Shown: positions 53,598 to 63,201, numbered from the stretch's first letter. The stretch is DNA of 64,000 nt from Mesobacillus persicus (GCF_900109925.1 NZ_FOBW01000009.1:147445-211444), one strand, 5' to 3'. A program made the numbers and translations. Notes: generated by a model from the letters alone, not told the origin.

Positions 53598-54015
53598 TCT
53601 CTTTTTTCATTGTTTTGTGAGGAATACCGGCATCAAGGAATTCCTCAGATATCACCTCGTAGCCAAGTCTACTATAGAAAGGGATTGCATGTGTTTGTGC
53701 GTTTAGCTTTAAAGCAGAGACTCCCTGTGTTTGGGCATGTTGCTCAATTTTCTCCATAATGGCTTTACCTGCTCCAGTCCCTCTTTGAGAGTCTAAAACA
53801 CAGATGCGTTCTACCTTGCCTAGACCATCGACAATGCGGAAACGACCTGCACCAGCAGGTTCGCCATTGCTGTATAGTACAAAGTGACTCGCTGAGTCCT
53901 CATATTGATCAATTTCTTCTTCTTCTGGAACATTTTGTTCCTTAACAAAGACTTCCTTTCTTACCCAAAATGCATCATTTAGTTCTTTATCGTTACTAAC
54001 AACCTTTACTTCCAT
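53584..54015 (-). CDS. yjcF: YjcF-like GNAT acetyltransferase
   Basis: A 143-residue GNAT protein. N-terminal WVRKEVFVKEQNVPEEEEID is the ElaA/YjcF-type substrate region; acetyl-CoA motif A is ERICVLDSQRGTGAGKAIME (about 71-90), and LNAQTHAIPFYSRLGYEVIS forms the last strands. Substrate unknown. Start ATG 54015, six bases after the yjcG stop, so cotranslated with yjcG. The order yjcH-yjcG-yjcF on this strand matches B. subtilis; yjzE between yjcD and yjcF is not found. Confidence 0.9.
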   Translation of the reverse strand: MEVKVVSNDKELNDAFWVRKEVFVKEQNVPEEEEIDQYEDSASHFVLYSNGEPAGAGRFRIVDGLGKVERICVLDSQRGTGAGKAIMEKIEQHAQTQGVSALKLNAQTHAIPFYSRLGYEVISEEFLDAGIPHKTMKKEIKGL

Positions 54016-54021
54016 TACTCA

Positions 54022-54531
54022 CTAATCCTTTCCGATTCGAAATGTTTCATATACGGTCCAAGAGCCGTTTTCTAACTGATATAATAAATGAATTCGATCA
54101 GCCATCTCTTCGAACCCAATCTTATTCATTCTTAGGGACTCATACACATCAGAATGTTCATCATCTGATAGGTTTTGGCCGATGGTAATATGAGGGACAA
54201 AATTGTATTCTTGGCCGCTGCTAAAGGTGAGTCTTAAATCATGGTGCAATTGCTCGAGCACTTCAGTCGGTTCTACTTTTAGGTAAATGACGTTATTGAC
54301 TGGAGCAAAGGAACTGAACTTAGAAATCCTAAGAGAAAAGGGGGTGTAGTTCTTTGCAATTTCATGGATTTTTTTTGCGATATCTTGAATTTCCAAATCC
54401 GTCGCTTCGAATCCAGTTTTTAGAGTGAGATGGGGTGGAATCAAAGCGTAATTCGGGTCATACCGTTTTCTGTAAGAATTTGCGAAGTCCTGAATTGCTT
54501 TTGATGGGAATACCACAACGCCAAATTTCAT
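54022..54531 (-). CDS. yjcG: YjcG-like 2H phosphoesterase (2'-5' RNA ligase family)
   Basis: A 169-residue protein with two copies of the HxTx motif that define 2H phosphoesterases: PHLTLK at about residues 37-42 and PHITIG at about 118-123. Start ATG 54531 ([19 protein letters not shown]) follows GGAGG on the minus strand; the frame extends to 54612 without a ribosome site. B. subtilis YjcG has the same two motifs. Likely acts on cyclic or 2'-5' phosphodiester bonds in RNA or nucleotides; substrate unknown. Confidence 0.88.
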   Translation of the reverse strand: MKFGVVVFPSKAIQDFANSYRKRYDPNYALIPPHLTLKTGFEATDLEIQDIAKKIHEIAKNYTPFSLRISKFSSFAPVNNVIYLKVEPTEVLEQLHHDLRLTFSSGQEYNFVPHITIGQNLSDDEHSDVYESLRMNKIGFEEMADRIHLLYQLENGSWTVYETFRIGKD

Positions 54532-54625
54532 ATCATAACCTCCAATTACTATTTTTTCTGCCATTATTGTGGGTATTTGTTTACCCGCGATTATAACAGT
54601 TCTTTCATACAAGTATGATATTTAG

Positions 54626-55354
54626 CTATTTAGCAAATAATTTCTTTAACGCAAGCTTTATATCTGGCTGCCAGTGTGTCCAGTAATGGCCACCTTCAAA
54701 TTCAGAATAATGATAGGTGCCTTTATGTCCCTTGAGGATTACGGATAGTTCGCGGTTGGGAGATAAAAAGTCCTTTTTTGAGTAATCAGTTGTTTTAACC
54801 TCAGTTTCTTTATTCCCAATCGTATGATAGATATTCAATAGTCCTGTGTCATGGAATTCCTTAGCACTAGTTAGTACCTTTTCATCTACATAAGGAGATT
54901 GTAGAATAATATGACCGAACGTATTTGGATACTCTAGAGCTGCCATCAAGGAAACGGTAGCCGCTAAAGAGTCACCTATCAACCCTCTGCCCATTCCCAT
55001 TTGAAACGTTGGATATTCTTCGTCTAAGAATGGAACGAGCTCATGGGCAAGGAATCGAATATAAGCTTCGTGCTGGTCGCCGTTAGGATGATACTTTCGC
55101 TTGCGGTCTTCAACGGACTTGTATGGGACACCAACGATAATAAGGTTTTCGACTTCTTGGTTTGCGAGCAATTCATCTGCCGTGCGGCCTATTCGCCCAA
55201 GTTGAAAGTAATCTCGACCATCCTGGGCAATCAGGACAGTATATTTATATAAGGACGAGAATGTCGAAGGAAGATAGACAAGTAAGGTCATCTCTTCCCC
55301 AAGGGAATAACTGAATAAGTTTAGTTCCTCTATTGTTCCTCGAGGAAAGTCCAT
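54626..55354 (-). CDS. yjcH: YjcH-like putative esterase
   Basis: A 242-residue alpha/beta hydrolase of the esterase-D type. The nucleophile elbow reads GLIGDSLAATVSL (Ser near 126), an Asp may lie in the following strands, and the His is in GGHYWTHWQ near residue 225. VLIAQDGRDYFQLGRI resembles the oxyanion-hole region of Fes/IroE-type esterases. Excellent ribosome site AAAGGAGGT ahead of ATG 55354. First gene of the yjcH-yjcG-yjcF unit; natural substrate unknown. Confidence 0.87.
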   Translation of the reverse strand: MDFPRGTIEELNLFSYSLGEEMTLLVYLPSTFSSLYKYTVLIAQDGRDYFQLGRIGRTADELLANQEVENLIIVGVPYKSVEDRKRKYHPNGDQHEAYIRFLAHELVPFLDEEYPTFQMGMGRGLIGDSLAATVSLMAALEYPNTFGHIILQSPYVDEKVLTSAKEFHDTGLLNIYHTIGNKETEVKTTDYSKKDFLSPNRELSVILKGHKGTYHYSEFEGGHYWTHWQPDIKLALKKLFAK

Positions 55355-55376
55355 TATTGTACCTCCTTTTTCCTTA

Positions 55377-55555
55377 GGCTGTGTTCGTAAAGATTATTGT
55401 TGAAATCCTAAAGCCGGTTTTAACGCTGAAATGCCTATTTAGTGTTTTCAGTCTAAGTGTGCAAGCTCTTTTCTCAAATCCATAGCAAATTTTCAACGAA
55501 AACCTAGCTGTGAAATTCTATATAAGCTCTGACAGCAAATGTTTGAGAAAGAGTC
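55377..55555. repeat. Element A copy (A7)
   Basis: Opens GGCTGTGTTCGTAAAGATTA, has the CTAAAGCCGGTTTTAACG core and the GTGCAAGCTCTTTTCTCAAATC mid-motif, and closes CAGCAAATGTTTGAGAAAGAGTC. 179 bases. It fills half of the 400-base gap between yjcH and the TRAP operon; the remainder is AT-rich and holds the promoter. Confidence 0.75.
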
Positions 55556-55688
55556 TTTACATAAAAGGTAAAATTGCTTCTTTAAAAATTTTAGCATAAG
55601 CAAGATGAAAAATCTTATATCTAGGTTCTTAATTCTATTTTTTCTGATAGATGAGAATGGATAACGGTCTTTTAGTCAATAGTTTAAA

Positions 55689-55719
55689 TTGACAAAGTTG
55701 TTTATATTTATGATAGAAT
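55689..55719 (+). promoter_or_regulatory. Promoter of the TAXI-TRAP operon
   Basis: TTGACA (55689-55694) is followed after 19 bases by TAGAAT (55714-55719) with an extended -10 TGA just before it. The spacer is long but the extended -10 compensates. Confidence 0.6.
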
Positions 55720-55757
55720 AAAAACGAGTATCTTTATTTTTAAAAGGGGGTTTTTTG

Positions 55758-56759
55758 ATGAAAAACAAGAAGTTTTTATTGACAACGATCTTAATGTTGG
55801 CGCTCTCAATGTTTCTTGCTGCCTGTGGTGGCGGGAATGAAGAGGGTGGAACAGACACTGACGAAAAAGAAAAGACAGATGACGCACCTAAGTTTATGAG
55901 TATCTTGACTGGTGGAACTGGTGGTACATACTTTCCACTAGGAGGAGCGTTTGCAAATATCGTATCTGACGCTACAGGAATCGATACAAATGCTGAGACT
56001 ACGGGTGCTTCTGCAGAAAATATGCAATCATTAAAGGATGGAAAAGGTGAAATTGCCTTTACTCAAACGGATATTGCATCATATGCAACTGAAGGAAAGC
56101 TAATGTTTGAAGGAAATGCTGTAGAAAATATTCAAGCGATTGGTACTCTTTATCCTGAAACAATCCAAATCGTAACAACAGAAAAGTCTGGAATCACATC
56201 TGTTGAAGATTTAAAAGGGAAGAAAGTATCCATTGGTGCTCCTGGTTCTGGAACAGCAGCAAATGCAGAGCAAATTCTTGAAATTCATGGCATTACGCTT
56301 GAAGATATTCAAAAACAAGATTTAAGCTTTGATGAATCAGTAAATGGAATTAAAGATGGAAACATTGACGCTGCCTTCGTTACTGCAGGAACTCCAACTG
56401 GTGCAGTTGAAGAACTTTCAGCAACAGAAACAGTTGTAATTGTTCCTGTTGAAGCGGCAAAAGCGGAAGAGTTAATTGCGAAATATCCATATTACACTAA
56501 AGATGAAGTTCCATCAGGAACTTATAAGCTTGCAAGTGCAGTACCAACTGTTGCTGTTCAAGCGATGCTAGTTGTAAGTAGTGATCTTTCAGAACAAGTG
56601 GTTTATGACATTACGAAATCTATTTTTGAAAACCTTGATCAAGTAACACATGCAAAAGCAGAGCAAATCAGTGCAGATAAGGCTCTTAATGGTGTTGGAA
56701 TTGACGTACACCCTGGAGCACAGAAGTATTTTGATGAGCAAGGTATCACGGCTGAGTAA
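55758..56759 (+). CDS. TAXI-family TRAP transporter solute-binding lipoprotein
   Basis: Extracellular binding component of a secondary TRAP transporter. 333 residues from ATG 55758, 7 bases after AAAGGGGG. Lipoprotein signal ends LAAC with Cys 23, followed by a Gly/Glu/Asp linker. The TAXI signature is clear: SILTGGTGGTYFPLGGAFAN, the TTGASAENMQSLKDGKGEIA stretch and TDIASYA. Family ligands include dicarboxylates and glutamate; the substrate is not known. First gene of a three-gene operon with a DUF1850 protein and a fused permease. Confidence 0.93.
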   Translation: MKNKKFLLTTILMLALSMFLAACGGGNEEGGTDTDEKEKTDDAPKFMSILTGGTGGTYFPLGGAFANIVSDATGIDTNAETTGASAENMQSLKDGKGEIAFTQTDIASYATEGKLMFEGNAVENIQAIGTLYPETIQIVTTEKSGITSVEDLKGKKVSIGAPGSGTAANAEQILEIHGITLEDIQKQDLSFDESVNGIKDGNIDAAFVTAGTPTGAVEELSATETVVIVPVEAAKAEELIAKYPYYTKDEVPSGTYKLASAVPTVAVQAMLVVSSDLSEQVVYDITKSIFENLDQVTHAKAEQISADKALNGVGIDVHPGAQKYFDEQGITAE

Positions 56760-56904
56760 TTAATAACAGCCATTTGACCGGACATAGTCCCTATATAAGG
56801 GTTCTGTGCCCGGTCAATTATTCTTAAAGGCATATTCTTACTTTTCAAATTTATTTTCTTTTGTTAGTGAGACCCTTTTTAGAGATTAGATAGGCGGGAG
56901 CTAT

Positions 56905-57438
56905 GTGATTTTTAGTAAAAACAGAAACATCACCTTCGTTCTGATACTCCTCACCGCAATTATCATCATCATTTTAATGTTCATTCCGTATAAACAAGCT
57001 CTTGTTTTCCTACAAATTGAAAAAAATGATGAGCTCTCCTATATTCCGATATCCACGGGGGAGACATTTAAGATAAAATATAAACATTCCATTCATTTAA
57101 CAGATGTTATTGAAAGTTATAGAGTGACAAAACAGAATGAAATTCAGCAATACGAATTGGAATACGAGGAGTTTGCTGTCGGAATGCCAGCAGGTGCTTC
57201 TGAGGGGGAGACCTTTGAAATTAAAGACGGGAAGTTTTATATTAAAAACATGCAAAGGAAATTTCCTTCATTTATTTTACGTATAGGTCAGGTAAGGGCA
57301 AATCATACTCTTATCTTTCAGAATCATTCCTACCCATTATCGAACTATAATGAACCTGGAAGTCGTGTGCGTATTCATGTAAAAACACTGAGTTTTATCC
57401 AACAATTGAAAGGAGTGAATATCCTTGACGACAAATGA
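56905..57438 (+). CDS. DUF1850 protein associated with TAXI-TRAP transporters
   Basis: A 177-residue protein starting GTG 56905 after GGCGGGAG. One N-terminal membrane anchor (ITFVLILLTAIIIIILMFIP) is followed by an extracytoplasmic beta-rich domain including FKIKYKHSIHLTDVIESYRV and EFAVGMPAGASEG, both DUF1850 hallmarks. DUF1850 genes are typical companions of TAXI-TRAP permeases; their role is not established. Its 3' end overlaps the permease start by 14 bases, indicating coupling. Confidence 0.85.
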   Translation: MIFSKNRNITFVLILLTAIIIIILMFIPYKQALVFLQIEKNDELSYIPISTGETFKIKYKHSIHLTDVIESYRVTKQNEIQQYELEYEEFAVGMPAGASEGETFEIKDGKFYIKNMQRKFPSFILRIGQVRANHTLIFQNHSYPLSNYNEPGSRVRIHVKTLSFIQQLKGVNILDDK

Positions 57439-59383
57439 AGGATCACTGTCACAAGAACGGCAGCAGGAATTATTAGAAAAATACGATCCTGAGGCTGCAA
57501 CTAGGAAGTTGAAAGGGATATTTGGCTGGATTGTGTTCTTTGGTTTGCTAGCCTTTTCTTTATTTCAACTCTATACAGCCATCTTTGGGGTATACACAGC
57601 CCAAATCCAACGGTCTGTTCACCTGGGATTTGCATTAGCCCTTATTTTTTTGCTGTTTCCAGCACGCAAAAAGAATCTAAAAAAGAGTAAAATTGCCTGG
57701 TATGACATCTTACTGGCCGTTATAGGAGTTGCAGTTGGGGCATACTGGCCTCTAATGATTGATGAACTAGTTAATAGGGTAGGGCGTCTTACCGATGTAG
57801 ACTTTTATATGGGCTTGGCCGCTATCTTGCTTGTGCTTGAAGCGACAAGAAGAACGGTAGGATTGCCAATCACCATCATTGCTTCCGTTTTCATGGTTTA
57901 TGCTTTGTACGGTCCTTATATGCCAGGGTTCCTTGCGCATCGGGGGCTTGATTTAGAAACGCTTGTACAAACAATGTTTTATACAACAGAAGGTATTTTG
58001 GGAACGCCACTAGGAGTTTCGTCAACCTTTATCTTCTTATTTCTATTATTTGGTGCCTTCCTTGTAAAAACAGGTGTAGGGCAGTATTTTAACGATTTAG
58101 CTGTTTCACTTGCAGGAAAAAGGGTTGGTGGACCTGCGAAGGTTGCGATTTTTTCTAGTGCCCTACAAGGTACGATAAGCGGGAGTTCCGTTGCCAATGT
58201 AGTAACATCTGGATCATTCACTATTCCAATGATGAAAAAGCTTGGCTATCGTAAGGAATTTGCTGGTGGAGTTGAGGCTGCAGCGTCAACCGGTGGACAG
58301 TTGATGCCACCTATTATGGGAGCAGCTGCATTCTTAATGGTTGAATTTATTGGTGGCGGCATCACTTACTGGGAAATCGCAAAAGCTGCTACAATCCCAG
58401 CTTTGTTATACTTTACTGGTATTTGGATTATGGTTCATTTTGAAGCGAAAAGAGTCGGTCTTCGTGGGATGACTGACGAAGAATTGCCAGACCGAAAAGA
58501 AGTACTCAAAAAGATTTATCTCTTGCTTCCAATTTTAGCGGTTATCTTATTAATGGTAAGTGGAATGAGTATCATGCGCGCGGCATTATGGTCCATTTTG
58601 ATTACGATATTAGTAAGTATGATTAGAAAAGATACAAGAATTGGATTCAAAGATATGATTGACGCCTTAGTAGATGGTGCTCGTACGGCTCTTAGTGTTG
58701 CTGCTGCAACAGCAGCTGCGGGTATAATTGTTGGTGTGGTAACAAAAACAGGTTTGGGACTAAAGTTAGCTAATGGACTATTAGACCTTGCTGGTGGAGT
58801 TCTTATTCCAACGCTCATGTTGACGATGGTGGCAGCAATTGTTTTAGGGATGGGGTCGCCAACGACCGCCAATTATGTTATTACCTCAACAATCGCAGCT
58901 CCAGCAATCATCTTACTTGGAGTACCTGATCTTTCTGCGCATTTGTTTGTATTTTACTTTGGAATCATTGCTGATATTACGCCTCCAGTTGCACTTGCAG
59001 CATTTGCAGCAGCCGGGGTATCAGGCGGGGAACCGCTCAGAACCGGGGTTAATTCAGCGAAGCTTGCAATTGCCGCCTTTATCATTCCATATATGTTTGT
59101 TCTATCACCAGAACTGCTAATGATTGATACTACTTGGTATTACTTAATATGGGTCGTATTTACAGCCATTTCAGGTATGACGGCAATCGGGGCAGGTATT
59201 ATTGGTTTCTGGTTTAGAAAACTTTACGCGTATGAAAGGGTCATAGGGCTAGTCGCTGGAATCATGCTGATCTATCCAGAAGGCATGACAGATATAATAG
59301 GTTTAGGCTTGTTTATCCTATTGCTCGCCTTACAATTTATGTTCAAACGTAATGAGCCTGCACAGCCAGGAACTGCTAGTTGA
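57425..59383 (+). CDS. TRAP transporter fused permease (4TM + 12TM)
   Basis: A 652-residue integral membrane protein combining the small DctQ-like and large DctM-like subunits. Start TTG 57425 lies 9 bases after AAAGGAG and inside the DUF1850 gene. Hydrophobic segments run throughout; conserved motifs are SSALQGTISGSSVANVVTSG and GAFLVKTGVGQYFNDLA in the first DctM half, and TAAAGIIVGVVTKTGLGLKL plus GMGSPTTANYVITSTIAAPA in the second. Uses an ion gradient to import the ligand captured by the binding protein. Last gene of the operon. Confidence 0.93.
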   Translation: MTTNEGSLSQERQQELLEKYDPEAATRKLKGIFGWIVFFGLLAFSLFQLYTAIFGVYTAQIQRSVHLGFALALIFLLFPARKKNLKKSKIAWYDILLAVIGVAVGAYWPLMIDELVNRVGRLTDVDFYMGLAAILLVLEATRRTVGLPITIIASVFMVYALYGPYMPGFLAHRGLDLETLVQTMFYTTEGILGTPLGVSSTFIFLFLLFGAFLVKTGVGQYFNDLAVSLAGKRVGGPAKVAIFSSALQGTISGSSVANVVTSGSFTIPMMKKLGYRKEFAGGVEAAASTGGQLMPPIMGAAAFLMVEFIGGGITYWEIAKAATIPALLYFTGIWIMVHFEAKRVGLRGMTDEELPDRKEVLKKIYLLLPILAVILLMVSGMSIMRAALWSILITILVSMIRKDTRIGFKDMIDALVDGARTALSVAAATAAAGIIVGVVTKTGLGLKLANGLLDLAGGVLIPTLMLTMVAAIVLGMGSPTTANYVITSTIAAPAIILLGVPDLSAHLFVFYFGIIADITPPVALAAFAAAGVSGGEPLRTGVNSAKLAIAAFIIPYMFVLSPELLMIDTTWYYLIWVVFTAISGMTAIGAGIIGFWFRKLYAYERVIGLVAGIMLIYPEGMTDIIGLGLFILLLALQFMFKRNEPAQPGTAS

Positions 59384-59400
59384 CTTTTATCAAATTTAAA

Positions 59401-59433
59401 ACGGAAGTCCTAAATAGGGCTTCCGTTTTTATT
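59401..59433 (+). terminator. Terminator of the TAXI-TRAP operon
   Basis: ACGGAAGTCCT (59401-59411) pairs with AGGGCTTCCGT (59416-59426), one wobble pair, then TTTT. Confidence 0.88.
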
Positions 59434-59476
59434 TATGCTTAGGAAATTATAAAGGTTAGGGGTGTGGATAATTGTG

Positions 59477-59697
59477 TTCGTTCTTTGCATCCAGCTCCAG
59501 CACCTAGCCCCTCGGGTCATAAGCTTGTTTAGCTGCGGCTCCTAGGGATGCGAAGACATAAGCCACTCCCTTTCAGAAGGTAAAAAGCACCTTCTTACAG
59601 GGCGCGTCTTATGCTTGTCATCCCTGTACAGTCGCCTCCGCTTTTCGTACAATCCGTCAAGACTCACGGGGTTGTTCAAGGCGCTTGCACTTTTGTT
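59477..59697. repeat. GC-rich intergenic repeat D with nested hairpins
   Basis: About 220 bases, much more GC-rich than its surroundings, between the TRAP terminator and tRNA-Val. Recognisable blocks are CCAGCTCCAGCACCTAGCCC and AAGGCGCTTGCACTTTT. Inner arms include GGGATG (59555-59560) with CATCCC (59619-59624) and AGAAGGT with ACCTTCT. The CTCCAGCxCCTAGCCCCTCG opening and the AAGGCGCTTGC close are shared by a repeat frequent in bacilli. No coding frame. Confidence 0.65.
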
Positions 59698-59784
59698 CAT
59701 GTACCGGTTATAATAAATGTTGACTTTTGTAACAAAACATTATATATTTATTTATGTCCTCTCTAGGACTTTTATTATCACTTT

Positions 59785-59857
59785 GATTCCGTAGCTCAGC
59801 TGGGAGAGCGCTACCTTGACAGGGTAGAGGTCGCTGGTTCGAACCCAGTCGGAATCA
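59785..59857 (+). tRNA. tRNA-Val (anticodon GAC)
   Basis: The cloverleaf folds with acceptor GATTCCG/CGGAATC, D-arm GCTC-AGCTGGGA-GAGC, anticodon stem CTACC/GGTAG with loop TTGACAG (anticodon GAC), and T-arm GCTGG-TTCGAAC-CCAGT. Discriminator A at 59857; the 3' CCA is not encoded. It is a single tRNA gene, not part of a cluster here, and is followed directly by a terminator. Confidence 0.96.
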
Positions 59858-59862
59858 TCACT

Positions 59863-59910
59863 AAAAAAGACCATAAAAACCTTAGTATAAAGGTTTTTAT
59901 GGTCTTTTTT
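59863..59910. terminator. Terminator of tRNA-Val
   Basis: A perfect 21-bp inverted repeat (59863-59883 with 59889-59909), 5-base loop, A tract on the left and T tract on the right. It could also serve the minus-strand tetR gene. Confidence 0.9.
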
Positions 59911-59980
59911 GTTGTGTTTTCAATCAAATTTGTTGCTTCTTTAATACTAAGTCTAACCCAAACTCCTTTTTGTGCTGATT

Positions 59981-60619
59981 TCACTGTTTTTGTGTTTTAT
60001 TAGGAAAAAGTCCATTCCAATAGAATTCCATTATCTGTTTGGCTGCTTCTTCAATTGTCGGAAACAGGCCTGATTGATCTGGGTTTCGATAATTACCAAC
60101 CTTTAGTAAAGATGTATAGCTTTGAACGGCAAAATCTATATTAATCTCTGGAATTTCTTTAGTTTTGATTGAATCACTAAAAGCCGTTTTTAAAGCATCA
60201 AACATCTTTGACTCAGCTTTATGCATGTCCTCAAGTTGTTTCCTAGTCAAGGAGGTCTTTGCTTCTCTTAGAAAACTATCTAAGTCAATGTCCAAAGTAG
60301 CTCTTAAATGAGCTTCTGTGACACGATATAGTCTTTGTCTTAGTGGCTCAGAACCTTGAAGTATTTCTAACATGTATCCGCGAATTCGAGACATGAGTTG
60401 GACCATTGCATCAGTAAACAGAGTGGCTTTGCTATCATAATAATAGTAGATTGTTGCCTTTGTCACGTTACACTTTTTTGCAACATCATCCAAAGAAACA
60501 TTCTGAAACCCATTACTTAAAAACAGCTCTAAAGCTGAATGGAGGATAACTTCTTTTGTAGGTTTTGTTTGTTCACTTGAACGAGGTCTTCCGAGTGAGC
60601 GTCTGTTCTTCTCTGTCAA
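59981..60619 (-). CDS. TetR/AcrR-family regulator divergent from an MMPL exporter
   Basis: A 212-residue TetR-type protein. A basic N-terminal arm (RRSLGRPRSSEQTKPTKE) precedes helix 1; the helix-turn-helix is VSLDDVAKKCNVTKATIYYYY (about residues 41-61) and the ligand domain follows. Start ATG 60619 on the minus strand. It is divergent from the MMPL gene and most likely represses it; a candidate operator lies in the exporter's promoter spacer. Inducing ligand unknown. Confidence 0.88.
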   Translation of the reverse strand: MTEKNRRSLGRPRSSEQTKPTKEVILHSALELFLSNGFQNVSLDDVAKKCNVTKATIYYYYDSKATLFTDAMVQLMSRIRGYMLEILQGSEPLRQRLYRVTEAHLRATLDIDLDSFLREAKTSLTRKQLEDMHKAESKMFDALKTAFSDSIKTKEIPEINIDFAVQSYTSLLKVGNYRNPDQSGLFPTIEEAAKQIMEFYWNGLFPNKTQKQ

Positions 60620-60674
60620 GTTTGTCCTCTCCTTACAGTTAAATCTACTTTATTATAGCACTTAGAGATAAACA

Positions 60675-60703
60675 TTGATAATTAACTTACCAGTATATAT
60701 AAT
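60675..60703 (+). promoter_or_regulatory. Promoter of the MMPL gene with operator candidate in the spacer
   Basis: TTGATA (60675-60680), 17 bases, TATAAT (60698-60703) is the best sigma-A promoter in the window. The spacer contains ACTTACCAGTAT, a partial match to the AC-YR-AC-YR-GT layout of TetR operators. Confidence 0.7.
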
Positions 60704-60746
60704 TTAAGGGCATAGTTTTTCATTTGTGTTAAAAGGAGAGAAGAGG

Positions 60747-62966
60747 ATGTCTTTAAAGAAACTGGTGGAGTCGGTCGTTGGACCTAAAAGTCGATGGCTG
60801 ACATTGGTTATATGGGTACTTATTGTAGGTTTATTATCTTTTATGTGGCCACAAGTGAATAGTGAGGAAACAAACTCAAGTCAGTTACTTCCAGATTCTG
60901 CAATGTCTGTGGAGGCGGAACGAATTGCTGAGGAACAGTTCCCGAATGAAACCGGTGTGCCCTTATTGGTCGTATGGTATCGTGATGGTGGGTTGAATGA
61001 AGGAGACTTTAAACACGTTCAAGCGTTTTACCAAGATCTAAAAGAGAAACCTCTCGATTATCAGTCGATGGTCCCTGATTTTGGAAGTATGCCCCTAGAA
61101 GTATTACTTCAAGTGGCTTCTGAAGATGGTGAGGCTCTATCAACACCAATTTTTTACAATACAGAGGCATCTGTGGACGAGTTACAGGAATCACTGGATT
61201 TATTAAACGAAAAAATAAATACCCTTGTTGGTGATGAGGCTTTTTCAAAGGAGCTATCTGACGATGGTTTACATGTGCGTTTTACGGGACCTATAGCCAT
61301 TCAGACAGACGCTACTGCTCTTTTCAGTCAAGCCGATGTGACATTATTGATTGCAACAGTCGTGCTGGTTTTGTTCTTATTAATTATTCTATACCGTTCA
61401 ATTATTTTGGCATTAGTACCGTTGATTGGAGTGGGATTTGCCTACGGACTCATTAGTCCTTTACTTGGTTATTTAGCAAGCAATGGATGGATTGTTGTGG
61501 ATGCACAGGCGATTTCTATTATGACCGTTCTCCTTTTTGGTGCAGGAACGGATTATTGTCTTTTTCTTGTGTCAAGATATCGGGATGAGCTACAGCTTGA
61601 ACCGAATAAATACAAAGCGCTTCATCTAGCGATTGCTAATTCAGGCGGGGCCATTATGATGAGTGCTTTGACTACGGCATTGGGACTGCTTACTTTAAGC
61701 TTGGCACAATACGCATCCTACAACCGATTTGCGGTTCCTTTTAGTGTGGCAATTATCATTATGGGGATTGCTGTGCTCACTTTGCTACCAGCGATTCTAG
61801 CTATACTGGGTCGAGTGGCGTTCTTCCCGTTTATTCCTAGAACGGAATCGATGTACCAAGAGCTAGAGGCAAAACGAGGTAAACCCGTGCGCAGACCAAA
61901 CTATCGAAGCGCGTTCAGTAGAACAGCGGGACGAATTGTTACGAGTAAACCATGGTTCATTATTATAATCACAGTCATTTTCTTGGGTGTACTCGCAGCC
62001 TTTGTCCCCAAAATTGACTATACGTATGGTGTATTTGAATCGTTTCCAGAGGATATGCCGTCTAGAGAAGGAAATACCATTATTGCGGAGCACTATCCTG
62101 TGGGGGAGATTGCACCGGTTCAACTGTTGATCGATACAGACGGGCATGACGTTTCCATTGAGGAACTTCTCTCTACACTACCTTATGTGGAAAAGGTAAG
62201 TGAACCATTAGTTGGTGAACGGAATGCAAACATCAAGGAATACAGCGTTGTTCTATCTATAAATCCTTACTCAAATGAGGCGATTGTTGCAATACCTGAA
62301 TTAAAGAGTCAAGCAGAAGCAGTATTGAAAGATGCAGGTGTCGTTCAAGCGGAAGCACGAGTTTGGCTAGGTGGAGAAACGGCAACGTTGTATGATACTG
62401 AACAAATTACAAGTCGTGATCAAAATATCATTATTCCTGTTGTTTTGGGAATCATGGCAATATTACTAGTAGTTTATTTACGCTCCATACCTGCGATGCT
62501 CTATCTGTTACTTACTGTGGGATTATCATTTTTATCGGCCCTTGGACTAGGCTGGCTCGTCATTCATTACGGATACGGAGCAGAGGCGATGCAAGGCTTA
62601 ATTCCTCTATACGCGTTTGTCTTCCTAGTGGCTCTAGGAGGAGATTATAACATTTTTATGATTTCGAGCATTTGGAAAAACCGTAAGAAGATGCCGTTGA
62701 AAAAGGCAATTTCTGAGGGGGTCGAGGAAACTAGTAGTGTGATTACTTCTGCAGGACTGATTCTAGCTGGGACGTTCGCAGTCTTAGCGGTACTGCCTCT
62801 TCAGGTACTGGTGCAATTTGGAACCGTTACAGCGATTGGGGTACTGTTAGATACCTTTATTGTCAGACCTCTTCTAGTACCGGCCATTACAACGGCACTT
62901 GGAAGGTTCTCTTTCTGGCCAGGAGAGCTGTGGAAGAAAAAAGATGGGGAGAAGGAAGAGGCATAA
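60747..62966 (+). CDS. MMPL/RND-family membrane exporter
   Basis: A 739-residue proton-driven RND-type transporter. Start ATG 60747 (MSLKKLVESVVGPKSRW) after AAAGGAGAG. The layout is the typical duplicated one: helix 1 (about 20-40), a large extracytoplasmic loop (40-190), helices 2-6 with GAGTDYCLFLVSRYRDEL (about 263-280, the MMPL signature with Asp-Tyr pair), a second loop (about 415-550), and helices 8-12 with ALGGDYNIFMISSIWKNRKK. Substrate could be a lipid or a toxic amphiphile; B. subtilis YdgH and YdfJ are family relatives. Divergent TetR regulator upstream. Confidence 0.92.
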   Translation: MSLKKLVESVVGPKSRWLTLVIWVLIVGLLSFMWPQVNSEETNSSQLLPDSAMSVEAERIAEEQFPNETGVPLLVVWYRDGGLNEGDFKHVQAFYQDLKEKPLDYQSMVPDFGSMPLEVLLQVASEDGEALSTPIFYNTEASVDELQESLDLLNEKINTLVGDEAFSKELSDDGLHVRFTGPIAIQTDATALFSQADVTLLIATVVLVLFLLIILYRSIILALVPLIGVGFAYGLISPLLGYLASNGWIVVDAQAISIMTVLLFGAGTDYCLFLVSRYRDELQLEPNKYKALHLAIANSGGAIMMSALTTALGLLTLSLAQYASYNRFAVPFSVAIIIMGIAVLTLLPAILAILGRVAFFPFIPRTESMYQELEAKRGKPVRRPNYRSAFSRTAGRIVTSKPWFIIIITVIFLGVLAAFVPKIDYTYGVFESFPEDMPSREGNTIIAEHYPVGEIAPVQLLIDTDGHDVSIEELLSTLPYVEKVSEPLVGERNANIKEYSVVLSINPYSNEAIVAIPELKSQAEAVLKDAGVVQAEARVWLGGETATLYDTEQITSRDQNIIIPVVLGIMAILLVVYLRSIPAMLYLLLTVGLSFLSALGLGWLVIHYGYGAEAMQGLIPLYAFVFLVALGGDYNIFMISSIWKNRKKMPLKKAISEGVEETSSVITSAGLILAGTFAVLAVLPLQVLVQFGTVTAIGVLLDTFIVRPLLVPAITTALGRFSFWPGELWKKKDGEKEEA

Positions 62967-63201
62967 TATCATATTGGATGTACGATTTGGACTGTTGAAA
63001 ACAGTCCTTTTTTATATGAAATTATACCAATTAACCACCAATAGAAGAGCCGGGTAAACCACTCCCATAGGACCACTTTTTTGCTAATAAGAAATATTAA
63101 AACAAGCATTGCCAGCATCATCGCCATGCCAATTGTACATATTTAGACTATGGAAGGATAAAATTGTGCTTTCCAAATTACGATAGGGGAAGTGTCTAAA
63201 T

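Noticed and set aside
59981..60619. tRNA-Val as an attachment site for an integrated element
   Set aside because: No integrase and no direct repeat of the tRNA 3' end was found in the following 4 kb.
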